6,472 nt of DNA from Actinomycetota bacterium (lineage in GTDB: Bacteria; Actinomycetota; Actinomycetes; Propionibacteriales; Propionibacteriaceae), in the NCBI GenBank assembly GCA_016213595.1, contig JACRAA010000455.1, positions 1 to 6,472 on the forward strand, in the 5' to 3' direction. Made by a program: the position numbers and the translations under genes. Of this stretch, positions 1 through 5,548 are shown piece by piece (within the stretch, counting starts at the first letter, position 1; each line of letters begins with the position of its first letter). The notes beneath the pieces were generated by a model. It searched no databases. It was not told where the DNA came from and saw only the letters and a list, made by a program, of their open reading frames with translations.

Positions 1-798
1 CAAAGCTTCCGGCAGCGGCGATCCCGTCATCCAGGCCCGGACCATCTCGGTGAAGATGACCGGCAGGTGCATGTTCCAGTTGTGCTGCTGAGCCACGCTC
101 GGTCTCCCTGGGTGGACGACCTCGTAGGCCTTGGCGCCGGGGATCGCGGCGGCGATGTCCACGGTGGAACGCCGCATCACCTCGTACTCGCCGTGTCCGC
201 AGACCGCTAGCACCGGGGCCGTCACTGGCTCGAGGTGAGCTGGGAGACGGAAGCGCTGGTTCTCGATGATCACATGGACGAACGACTGCTCGGTGGTCTC
301 GCGGAAGGTGCGGCGGAAGTCGTCAACGAACATGTCCGGGACCCCCGCGGCGCCCTTCATGTTGGCGCGCATCCACCATTCACTCTTCTTGAACGGAGTG
401 ACGCCCAGGCGGAAGCTCCAGGCGACCAGGCTGGGAGTCACCATCCACGCGCCGCGCGTGGGCCGAACCAGCGCGCTGCTGACGATCGCCCGCTCGACGA
501 TCGCCGGGGCGAGAGCGAGCAGCGCAACGGTGATTTGCGCGCCTTCGGACAGGCCGACCACCGTCGCCCGCCCGCCGTGCGCTCTGGTTCGGATCAGCTC
601 CGCCACCTCGGCCGCTGCGTGATCGATCGTGAACGGGGCGTCACTGATGCTCTTGCCGTGCTCGGGCAGATCGGGAACGAGGAGGTGATACTGGGTCAGA
701 TCCTCCACCTGCGGTCGCCACATCCATCCACCACCGCCGCCTCCGTGGAGGAAGACGATCGTGGGTGCGTCAGCGGGACCACGCTCGTCAACGTACAT
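1..798 (-). CDS. Alpha/beta hydrolase, 3' end cut by the window edge
   Basis: The minus strand reads open from the ATG at 798 to base 1, giving 266 residues with no stop. Seen: an oxyanion-hole segment with a run of glycines (HGGGG, His18 onward), the nucleophile elbow GLSEG with Ser84, and a late histidine in the segment HNWNMH (His239 is the likely catalytic His). Where the family usually has the acid Asp after strand 7 there is GHGEYE, so Glu204 may take that role. This order (HG, GxSxG, acid, His) is that of soluble alpha/beta hydrolase-fold esterases and lyases; the substrate cannot be told. Family proteins are about 250-290 residues, so only a few residues are probably missing. The start is fixed by GAGGAG ten bases upstream; reading further upstream in frame gives an implausible protein. 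No signal peptide or membrane segment is seen, so it is probably cytoplasmic. It lies downstream of the DUF6457 gene on the same strand but 256 bases away, so it probably has its own promoter. Confidence 0.9.
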   Translation of the reverse strand, partial: MYVDERGPADAPTIVFLHGGGGGGWMWRPQVEDLTQYHLLVPDLPEHGKSISDAPFTIDHAAAEVAELIRTRAHGGRATVVGLSEGAQITVALLALAPAIVERAIVSSALVRPTRGAWMVTPSLVAWSFRLGVTPFKKSEWWMRANMKGAAGVPDMFVDDFRRTFRETTEQSFVHVIIENQRFRLPAHLEPVTAPVLAVCGHGEYEVMRRSTVDIAAAIPGAKAYEVVHPGRPSVAQQHNWNMHLPVIFTEMVRAWMTGSPLPEAL

Positions 799-808
799 CG
801 CGATTGCG

Positions 809-814
809 CTCCTC
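809..814 (-). promoter_or_regulatory. Ribosome binding site of the hydrolase gene
   Basis: The minus strand reads GAGGAG, followed by ten bases and the ATG at 798. It is the only good Shine-Dalgarno match near any in-frame start and supports this start codon. Confidence 0.65.
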
Positions 815-909
815 GGTGAAGTCCGGCGCCATCGTATTCCTGCGCCCGGCGGCCTGGAGAGGCGCCTTCGGCAGACCGCCCTGACGCAGGGCTGGGAGCA
901 GTGTGCCGT

Positions 910-944
910 GCGGTCCCTGGAGCACACGCCAGGAGCCGGACCGC
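910..944. repeat. Imperfect inverted repeat, possible operator or leader hairpin
   Basis: On the plus strand GCGGTC (910-915) and CCTGG (916-920) are answered by CCAGG (929-933) and GACCGC (939-944). The inner loop is eight bases, and five unpaired bases (934-938) sit on one side. That gives 11 base pairs in two blocks. It lies directly downstream of the candidate promoter. It could be an operator, a hairpin in the hydrolase leader, or a terminator for the DUF6457 transcript; no T-tract follows on either strand. Confidence 0.45.
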
Positions 945-947
945 ATC

Positions 948-978
948 ACTATCGGTCGGCCTCGGGATCCTCGGTCAA
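948..978 (-). promoter_or_regulatory. Candidate promoter for the hydrolase gene
   Basis: On the minus strand TTGACC (973-978) matches five of six bases of the -35 consensus, and GATAGT (948-953) matches four of six of the -10 consensus, with a 19-base spacer that is slightly long. Transcription would start near 941, leaving about 140 bases of leader before the ATG at 798. The inverted repeat at 910-944 would lie at or just after the start of transcription. This is a pattern match only. Confidence 0.3.
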
Positions 979-1054
979 GCGACCCGTCGGGACCAGGAAT
1001 CGTCATGGGGTTCTCGTTCTTCGGTGGACTCGGTCGCCCCACGGAGCTTGAGTA

Positions 1055-1309
1055 CTACTGCGTCGACGGGGGCAGAGTGCGTACGAGGTCCTCGATCAGG
1101 TGGTCTCTCTCCGCGACACCCTGCGACCCGATCGCGAGACCGAGTATGTGGGCGGCCACGGGAGCCATCGGACGGACGAACTGCTGAGCGACGGTCCTCG
1201 TGAGCGCCAGGACCGCGTCGAGGTCCACGAGCGCAGGGTCCACGCCCACCGCGTGGCACGCCTGCTCGATCCAGGGCTGCCAGTCCTCAGGGTTCTCTGG
1301 ATGCGACAT
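1055..1309 (-). CDS. DUF6457 domain protein, linked to molybdenum cofactor genes
   Basis: This small soluble protein of 84 residues fits the DUF6457 family along its whole length. The recognisable features are WI-x2-AC near residues 13-18, a GVD-x2-LVD-x-D segment at 22-31, a helix with LTRTVA at 36-41, then RPMAPVAAHILGLA at 46-59. Members known to me are 80-100 residue actinobacterial proteins, found alone or fused to the C-terminus of MobA-like nucleotidyltransferases that make the molybdopterin guanine dinucleotide cofactor. The biochemical role is not established. Here it stands alone and is divergent from a molybdopterin oxidoreductase, which agrees with a role in cofactor supply or insertion (inference). 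The ATG at 1309 is preceded by GAAAGG with a six-base gap, and the stop is TAG. No catalytic residues can be named. Confidence 0.82.
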   Translation of the reverse strand: MSHPENPEDWQPWIEQACHAVGVDPALVDLDAVLALTRTVAQQFVRPMAPVAAHILGLAIGSQGVAERDHLIEDLVRTLPPSTQ

Positions 1310-1315
1310 CTCGGA

Positions 1316-1321
1316 CCTTTC
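1316..1321 (-). promoter_or_regulatory. Ribosome binding site of the DUF6457 gene
   Basis: The minus strand reads GAAAGG, six bases before the ATG at 1309, within a purine-rich stretch. It supports that start. Confidence 0.5.
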
Positions 1322-1441
1322 TCTCCGTGCAGCGAGGATCGCCTCTCATCGTGCCTCTGTCCACCCCCCGTCCGTGCGGATACCGTCTCGCCCGTTTTGC
1401 CGGCTGTGGTTCAGGAGAGGGAGCCAAACACTCTGGTGCAC

Positions 1442-1470
1442 ATGGTCGTGTCGGGGTATGGATGGTCGTG
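1442..1470 (+). repeat. Direct repeat ATGGTCGTG, two copies 20 bases apart
   Basis: ATGGTCGTG occurs at 1442-1450 and again at 1462-1470, offset by 20 bases, close to two helical turns. The complement ACGACCATG lies at 1514-1522 and includes the ATG of the molybdoenzyme gene. The copies could be operator half-sites or mRNA segments that pair with the start codon. Confidence 0.5.
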
Positions 1471-1480
1471 GCAGCTTTCT

Positions 1481-1501
1481 GGGCCGAGGGGCCCGCGGCC
1501 C
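1481..1501 (+). repeat. GC-rich hairpin just upstream of the molybdoenzyme ribosome site
   Basis: GGGCCG (1481-1486) pairs with CGGCCC (1496-1501) around a nine-base loop. It ends four bases before the ribosome binding site. It may shape the leader of the mRNA; no T-tract follows, so it is unlikely to be a simple terminator. Confidence 0.4.
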
Positions 1502-1505
1502 TGGC

Positions 1506-1513
1506 AGAGGAGG
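1506..1513 (+). promoter_or_regulatory. Ribosome binding site of the molybdoenzyme gene
   Basis: AGAGGAGG ends six bases before the ATG at 1520. It is the strongest Shine-Dalgarno in the window and decides the start over the open frame extending back to 1100. Confidence 0.85.
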
Positions 1514-1519
1514 ACGACC

Positions 1520-4066
1520 ATGGTTGATCGGATCGCCGATATCTGGGGCACCAGGACTCCGTACGCGAGGGACGCCCTGTGGCCCGTGCGCGTGGACCAG
1601 GCGCTCGCGGAGGGGGTCACCGAGGCTGACGTCGACCATTGGGTCCAGTCGGCCTGTGTGTTGTGCAGCAACGGATGCGCCTGCGACATCGCCGTCAAGG
1701 ACGGTGCCATGGTGGGCATCCGAGGCCGTGCACAGGACCTCGTGAACCACGGGCGGCTCGGTCCCAAGGGTCTCTTCGCCAGCTGGCAGGGGGTCTCTCA
1801 TCGGGACCGGCTCACCCGGCCCCTGGTGCGCGAGAACGGGGAGCTCGTCGAGTGTGACTGGGACACCGCGATGAACCGCATCGTCGACCGCAGCCGGCAG
1901 CTGCTGCGCGAGCGGGGCCCCCTCAGCCACGGCTTCTACACGAGCGGCCAGCTCTTCCTCGAGGAGTACTACGCGCTGGCCATCATCGGGAAGGCCGGCA
2001 TCGGAACCCCCCACATGGACGGCAACACCCGCCTCTGCACGGCGACCGCGGCCGCCGCGATGAAGGAGAGCTTCGGCTCGGACGGACAGCCCGGCTCGTA
2101 CACAGACATCGACAGCTGCGACGCCATGTTCCTGTACGGACACAACATGGCCGAGACGCAGACCGTGCTGTGGGCCCGGGTGCTGGACCGGATCGCCGGG
2201 CCGGATCGGCCCGAGGTCGTGTGCGTGGACCCCCGCGAGACCGAGGTGGCCCGTCACGCGGACATCCACCTCGCCGTGCGGCCCGGCACGAACATGGCGC
2301 TCATGAACGCCCTCATCCACGAGGTCCTCGCCAACGGGTGGATCGACGAGGAGTACGTCCAGGCGCACACGATGGGGCTCGAGCAGCTCAAGGCCACGGT
2401 GGAGCGGTGGACGCCGGAGAGGGCTGCGGAGACCTGTGACGTGAGAGCTGCCGACATCCGTGCGGCCGCGCGGATCTTCGGGACCTCTGACCGGGTCCTG
2501 TCAACGGTTCTCCAGGGCTTCTACCAGTCGGCCCAGGCGACCGCCGCCTCCTGCCAGGTCAACAACCTCCACCTTCTGCGCGGCATGCTGGGACGCCCGG
2601 GCTGCGGCATCCTGCAGATGAACGGCCAGCCGACGGCGCAGAACAACCGCGAGTGTGGGGCGGACGGGGATCTGTCCGCCTTCCGGAACTGGGAGAACCC
2701 CGACCATGTCGAGGAGCTCGCCCGGCTGTGGGACGTCGACTCGCTCACCATCCCTCACTGGGCCCCTCCGACCCACGCCATGCAGATCTTCCGGTACGCC
2801 GAGCAGGGCTCCATCGAGCTCCTCTGGATCTCGGCCACGAACCCTGCGGTCTCGATGCCGGACCTGCCTCGCATCCGGAAGATCCTCGCGAAGCCCGAGC
2901 TCTTCCTCGTCGTACAGGACCTCTACCTGACCGAGACGGCGCAGGTCGCGGACGTCGTACTCCCCGCTGCCGGTTGGGGGGAGAAGACGGGGACCTTCAC
3001 GAACGTCAACCGGACGGTCCACCTCTCTGACAAGGCGGTCGACCCGCCGGGAGAGGCGCGCAGCGACCTGGACATCTTCCTCGACTACTCACGACGGATG
3101 GGGTTCACGACCCTGCACGGGACGCCGTTGCTGGACTGGGCAGGTCCGGAGGACGGCTTCGAGGCATGGAAGGAGTGCACCCGGGGACGGCCCTGCGACT
3201 ACACCGGCATCAGCTATGAGCGGCTCCGCGGGGGCAGCGGCATCCCGTGGCCCTGCAACGAGGAACACCCTGACGGTACGGTCCGGCTGTACGGCGACGG
3301 CGTCTTCCCCACCGACCCGGACTACTGCGAGACCTACGGCCACGACCTGCTGACAGGAGCCACCACAGGGCCTGAAGCGTTTCGCGCGAGCGCGCCGGGT
3401 GGACGGGCGATCCTCAAGGCGGCCGACTACTCCCCGCCTCACGAGGAGCCCGACGACGAGTACCCGATGCGCTACACAACGGGCAGGACGGCCTACCACT
3501 TCCACACCAGGACCAAGACGGGACGGTCGCGGCAGCTGGTGCACGCGGCGCCGAGCGCCTGGGTGGAGCTCAACCCGGTGGATGCTGAGCGGCTAGGGGT
3601 CGGCGAAGGCGACATCGTCCGCGTGACGTCCCGGCGGGGAAGGATCGAAGTGCCAGCGAGGATCTGCGACATCCGCCCCAACACCGTCTTCGCCCCCTTC
3701 CACTACGGCTACTGGGACCACGGAGGTTCGCCGGACGGTCACCCCACCGCCGCCAACGAGCTGACCCTGACCGAGTGGGACCCCGTGTCCAAGCAGCCGG
3801 TCTTCAAGAACGCTGCGGTGAAGGTCGAGAAGATCGCCGAGGCCACGGGGACCGCGCCCGCCCCTACGACGACGGCCTCGCGTCCCACCAAGGGCGGGAA
3901 GGCGGTCACGCCGACGGTCGGGGGCAGAGAGGCCGAGGCCACCGAGTTGTTCGGTACGGCACCGCCGCCCCGCTTCCCCGACGCCATCAACCCCGGGGCG
4001 TACGAGCTCGCGAGTGTCCGCAGCGGCCGTCGCAGCCTCGGAGAGGGAGGGGGCAGCGAGTCATGA
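1520..4066 (+). CDS. Molybdopterin oxidoreductase (bis-MGD, NapA/NasA/FdhF superfamily)
   Basis: A complete 848-residue catalytic subunit. Seen in order: an N-terminal iron-sulfur motif with Cys46, Cys49 and Cys53; then GPKG at 81-84, where Lys83 fits the conserved Lys between cluster and pterin but Gly81 stands in the place of the fourth cysteine; RLCTATA at 171-177, which lines up with the NapA segment carrying the Mo-ligand cysteine (Cys173); a pterin-binding core with GHNMAETQ (207-214) and RGMLGRPGCG (354-363); EKTGTFTN (488-495); and a C-terminal dinucleotide-binding domain at about 650-770. The last 75 residues are a Pro/Thr/Gly-rich linker plus a short distinct end. No twin-Arg signal or membrane segment is seen, so it is probably cytoplasmic. 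Members transfer electrons to or from small substrates such as nitrate or formate. I cannot tell which, and no electron-carrier subunit is adjacent. It overlaps the next gene by ATGA. Confidence 0.92.
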   Translation: MVDRIADIWGTRTPYARDALWPVRVDQALAEGVTEADVDHWVQSACVLCSNGCACDIAVKDGAMVGIRGRAQDLVNHGRLGPKGLFASWQGVSHRDRLTRPLVRENGELVECDWDTAMNRIVDRSRQLLRERGPLSHGFYTSGQLFLEEYYALAIIGKAGIGTPHMDGNTRLCTATAAAAMKESFGSDGQPGSYTDIDSCDAMFLYGHNMAETQTVLWARVLDRIAGPDRPEVVCVDPRETEVARHADIHLAVRPGTNMALMNALIHEVLANGWIDEEYVQAHTMGLEQLKATVERWTPERAAETCDVRAADIRAAARIFGTSDRVLSTVLQGFYQSAQATAASCQVNNLHLLRGMLGRPGCGILQMNGQPTAQNNRECGADGDLSAFRNWENPDHVEELARLWDVDSLTIPHWAPPTHAMQIFRYAEQGSIELLWISATNPAVSMPDLPRIRKILAKPELFLVVQDLYLTETAQVADVVLPAAGWGEKTGTFTNVNRTVHLSDKAVDPPGEARSDLDIFLDYSRRMGFTTLHGTPLLDWAGPEDGFEAWKECTRGRPCDYTGISYERLRGGSGIPWPCNEEHPDGTVRLYGDGVFPTDPDYCETYGHDLLTGATTGPEAFRASAPGGRAILKAADYSPPHEEPDDEYPMRYTTGRTAYHFHTRTKTGRSRQLVHAAPSAWVELNPVDAERLGVGEGDIVRVTSRRGRIEVPARICDIRPNTVFAPFHYGYWDHGGSPDGHPTAANELTLTEWDPVSKQPVFKNAAVKVEKIAEATGTAPAPTTTASRPTKGGKAVTPTVGGREAEATELFGTAPPPRFPDAINPGAYELASVRSGRRSLGEGGGSES
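4046..4053 (+). promoter_or_regulatory. Ribosome binding site of the helical partner gene
   Basis: GGAGGGGG inside the end of the oxidoreductase gene lies nine bases before the ATG at 4063. It supports that start and the translational coupling of the two genes. Confidence 0.6.
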
Positions 4067-4524
4067 ACCTCAGCATCTACCTCGGCATGCTGCACAAGGC
4101 CGAGACCACTCTCGCCGAGTCGTTCGTGCAGGTGGCCGACGGGCACGCCTCCGAACCGGACATCCACTTCCTGTGCCACACGCTGGCGCAGCAGTGCCAG
4201 GCGCACACCCGTCGGCTCCAACCGATCGTGGAGCGGTACGGCGAGGACTCCTCCGACGACGAACCCGAGCGTCTGCATGCAGACGGCCTCTCCAGCACGC
4301 GCCAGGGTCCGGTGGGGCTGCTGCGCGACCTCCAGGACCTCTACCTGCTGGCGAGCCTCGTCGACGTGTCGTGGACGATGGTCAAGCAGGCGGGCTCCGC
4401 TCTTCGGGACCGGGAGCTCCTGGACGTCATCTCGCAGTGTGAGGGCGAGACGTCCGTCCAGCTCCGCTGGCTCCAGACCCGGATGAAGCAGGCCGCTCCC
4501 CAGGCCCTCATCGCCGCACGGTGA
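4063..4524 (+). CDS. Small helical protein, possibly ferritin-like, paired with the molybdoenzyme
   Basis: A soluble protein of 153 residues whose ATG overlaps the oxidoreductase stop (ATGA), so the two are almost certainly co-translated. By eye it forms four helices: about 5-27, 32-58, 84-111 and 114-143, with an acidic loop (EDSSDDEPE, 61-69) between the second and third. Possible metal ligands sit within the helices: Glu14 and Glu19; His35, His39 and His48; Asp89, Asp92 and Asp101; Glu117, Glu127 and Glu129. There are three cysteines (38, 45, 126). The size and placing of Glu and His residues resemble ferritin-like four-helix bundles, but the standard pair of ExxH motifs is not clear, so metal binding is a guess. 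It could instead be a chaperone or assembly factor for the oxidoreductase, since such enzymes often have small all-helical maturation partners encoded alongside. I do not recognise a named family. Confidence 0.85.
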   Translation: MNLSIYLGMLHKAETTLAESFVQVADGHASEPDIHFLCHTLAQQCQAHTRRLQPIVERYGEDSSDDEPERLHADGLSSTRQGPVGLLRDLQDLYLLASLVDVSWTMVKQAGSALRDRELLDVISQCEGETSVQLRWLQTRMKQAAPQALIAAR

Positions 4525-4549
4525 GCTGCAGCCCCTCGTGCGTACAGCG

Positions 4550-5473
4550 TCAGGGCGCCACGCGGGCGAACGACGTCCTTGCCGCGACCTGTGCCTGCGT
4601 CCACAACAGGCCCACGGTGGCGAGCGAGAAGGGGACACCCAGCTGGTCGGAGTGCGTGAGCCGGATGACGAGGCCGAGCCCGAGGACCAGCCCGAGCAGT
4701 ACAGGAGCAGACGCTGCCCAAGGCCGGAGACGTGGCGACCTAGCCGCGGAGACGACCGTGGCCACGACCAGTCCGGCGGCGAGGACAGCGAGGACGACCC
4801 GTACCACCTGGACTCCGGGTCCGGTGGAGCGGTCGGCGGCCAGCAGCTCCCAGACCGGCCAGCTCAGGCACCGTGTGTACGAACCCTTGCCCGCGGCGAA
4901 CAGGCTGACCAGGTGCATCGTCACCAGGAGCGCGAGGCCGGTCCAAGCGGGAACAGCGCTCCGCCAGGGGGCCCACCGCACCGGCGTCCGTCCCAGCGCC
5001 ACGCTCGCCACGACCATCGCCACCATCGCTGCCAGCGCTGACCCGAGGTCGAACGCGCCGGCCCAGGCGGGCACGGGCTGCCCGAGCACGGTCCGGCGTC
5101 CGACGTAGCCGGCGACGAGGGCGCCTGCGACCGTGACCCAAGGGAGCGCCTTCGCGAGTGGGTGCACGTGCCGCAGGCGCAGCGCGAGGACGCCCGCCGC
5201 GAGGGCGAGGGGACCGGCGAGGATCGCCGATGTGCGATGTGTCATCTCGATCCACGGGTTCTTGTAGAAGAACGACGTCAGCGGACCGGTCGGCAGCAGC
5301 GCAGACGCTGTGCACCCCGGCCAGTTCCCGCACTCGAACCCCGACTCGGTGGCGCACACCACCGAGCCGAGCCCCACCGCCAGGAGTGTCAACAGGGTCG
5401 CTCCCTGGAAGACGCGCCGCGTCCTCGCGGGAATGTCATAGGTCGAGGCGGTGTCGAGGACGGGCAGGCTCAC
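4550..5473 (-). CDS. Divergent COX15/CtaA-like membrane protein
   Basis: A protein of 307 residues with about eight membrane segments (roughly 24-42, 82-100, 108-124, 140-160, 175-194, 221-244, 253-271, 278-294). The first half matches COX15/CtaA heme A synthases: an outer loop with a cysteine pair (Cys48, Cys54, in ECGNWPGC) followed by WIEMTHR, whose Glu76 and His79 fit the ExxH heme motif. The other expected heme ligands are hard to find: Asp142 sits where the fourth helix normally carries His, and Arg225 where the second half would have its His. His187 and His274 remain as possible ligands. It may therefore bind heme without making heme A. The start is a GTG; an in-frame TGA lies three codons upstream, so no longer form is possible. 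It converges on the helical-protein gene with 25 bases between stops, and no clear terminator is seen there. A role with the neighbouring molybdoenzyme is possible but unproven. Confidence 0.82.
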   Translation of the reverse strand: MSLPVLDTASTYDIPARTRRVFQGATLLTLLAVGLGSVVCATESGFECGNWPGCTASALLPTGPLTSFFYKNPWIEMTHRTSAILAGPLALAAGVLALRLRHVHPLAKALPWVTVAGALVAGYVGRRTVLGQPVPAWAGAFDLGSALAAMVAMVVASVALGRTPVRWAPWRSAVPAWTGLALLVTMHLVSLFAAGKGSYTRCLSWPVWELLAADRSTGPGVQVVRVVLAVLAAGLVVATVVSAARSPRLRPWAASAPVLLGLVLGLGLVIRLTHSDQLGVPFSLATVGLLWTQAQVAARTSFARVAP

Positions 5474-5481
5474 AAGCGCTC

Positions 5482-5487
5482 AGACTA
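5482..5487 (-). promoter_or_regulatory. Candidate -10 element giving a leaderless CtaA-like transcript
   Basis: The minus strand reads TAGTCT (TAnnnT pattern), then eight bases, then the GTG start at 5473. Transcription normally begins about seven bases after the -10, so the message would start at or next to the GTG. No Shine-Dalgarno sequence is seen before this start, which fits. No clear -35 is visible (TTCACG upstream is too close). Confidence 0.4.
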
Positions 5488-5508
5488 GGCAGCGGCCCTG
5501 CGTGAACG

Positions 5509-5537
5509 GAGGCCGGGGGTCATCCTTCCCCGGCCTC
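5509..5537 (-). terminator. Hairpin terminator after the DEAD-box helicase gene
   Basis: A perfect 10-base-pair stem, GAGGCCGGGG (5509-5518) against CCCCGGCCTC (5528-5537), encloses a nine-base loop. It begins 11 bases after the helicase stop in the direction of transcription. There is no T-tract, as is common for hairpin terminators in high-GC actinobacteria. It lies upstream of the CtaA-like promoter and would insulate that gene from helicase transcription. Confidence 0.7.
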
Positions 5538-5548
5538 ACGTGCTCTCG

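Larger units (their letters stand above)
799..1054. other. Intergenic stretch between the DUF6457 and hydrolase genes
   Basis: These 256 bases separate two minus-strand genes. I found no convincing coding sequence. A minus-strand frame (1042 to 788) is open, but it is rich in Gly, Arg and Pro, matches no family I recognise, has a weak ribosome site and overlaps the hydrolase start. The stretch does hold a candidate minus-strand promoter (948-978) and an inverted repeat (910-944). No T-tracted terminator follows the DUF6457 stop. Confidence 0.5.
1310..1519. other. Divergent intergenic region between DUF6457 and the molybdoenzyme
   Basis: These 210 bases separate two genes read outward, so both promoters probably lie here. 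No strong -35/-10 pair is visible. For the plus strand the best -10 candidate is TACCGT at 1381-1386, with only a poor -35 at 1358-1363. The region holds a 9-base direct repeat (1442-1450 and 1462-1470), whose complement covers the downstream start codon, and a GC-rich hairpin (1481-1501) just before the ribosome site. The frame of the plus-strand gene happens to be open through the whole region and back to 1100, but that part runs antisense to the DUF6457 gene and does not look like protein. Confidence 0.6.

Noticed and set aside
235..819. Plus-strand open frame of 194 residues
   Set aside because: It is the antisense of the hydrolase gene, whose minus-strand frame carries clear catalytic motifs.
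788..1042. Minus-strand open frame of 84 residues between DUF6457 and the hydrolase
   Set aside because: Gly/Arg/Pro-rich composition, no recognisable family, weak ribosome site, overlap with the hydrolase start, and a candidate promoter and inverted repeat inside it. A real small gene cannot be fully excluded.
1100..1519. N-terminal extension of the molybdoenzyme to 988 residues
   Set aside because: The frame is open but runs antisense to the DUF6457 gene and across the intergenic region. Its sequence is not protein-like, and the strongest ribosome site in the window fixes the start at 1520.
1520..1620. Twin-arginine or Sec export signal on the molybdoenzyme
   Set aside because: No RR motif followed by a hydrophobic stretch is present in the first 40 residues, so a periplasmic NapA-like role is not supported.
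1346..2368. Minus-strand open frame of 340 residues
   Set aside because: It is antisense to the molybdoenzyme, is rich in Val, Gly, His and Arg as expected for such a shadow, and starts inside a well-conserved domain of the real gene.
4525..4549. Bidirectional terminator between the convergent genes
   Set aside because: The 25-base gap shows no stem longer than a short palindrome (GCTGCAGC) and no T-tract.
3739..4638. Minus-strand open frame of 299 residues
   Set aside because: It is antisense to the end of the molybdoenzyme and to the whole helical-protein gene, and it overlaps the 3' end of the CtaA-like gene in another frame. No family features.
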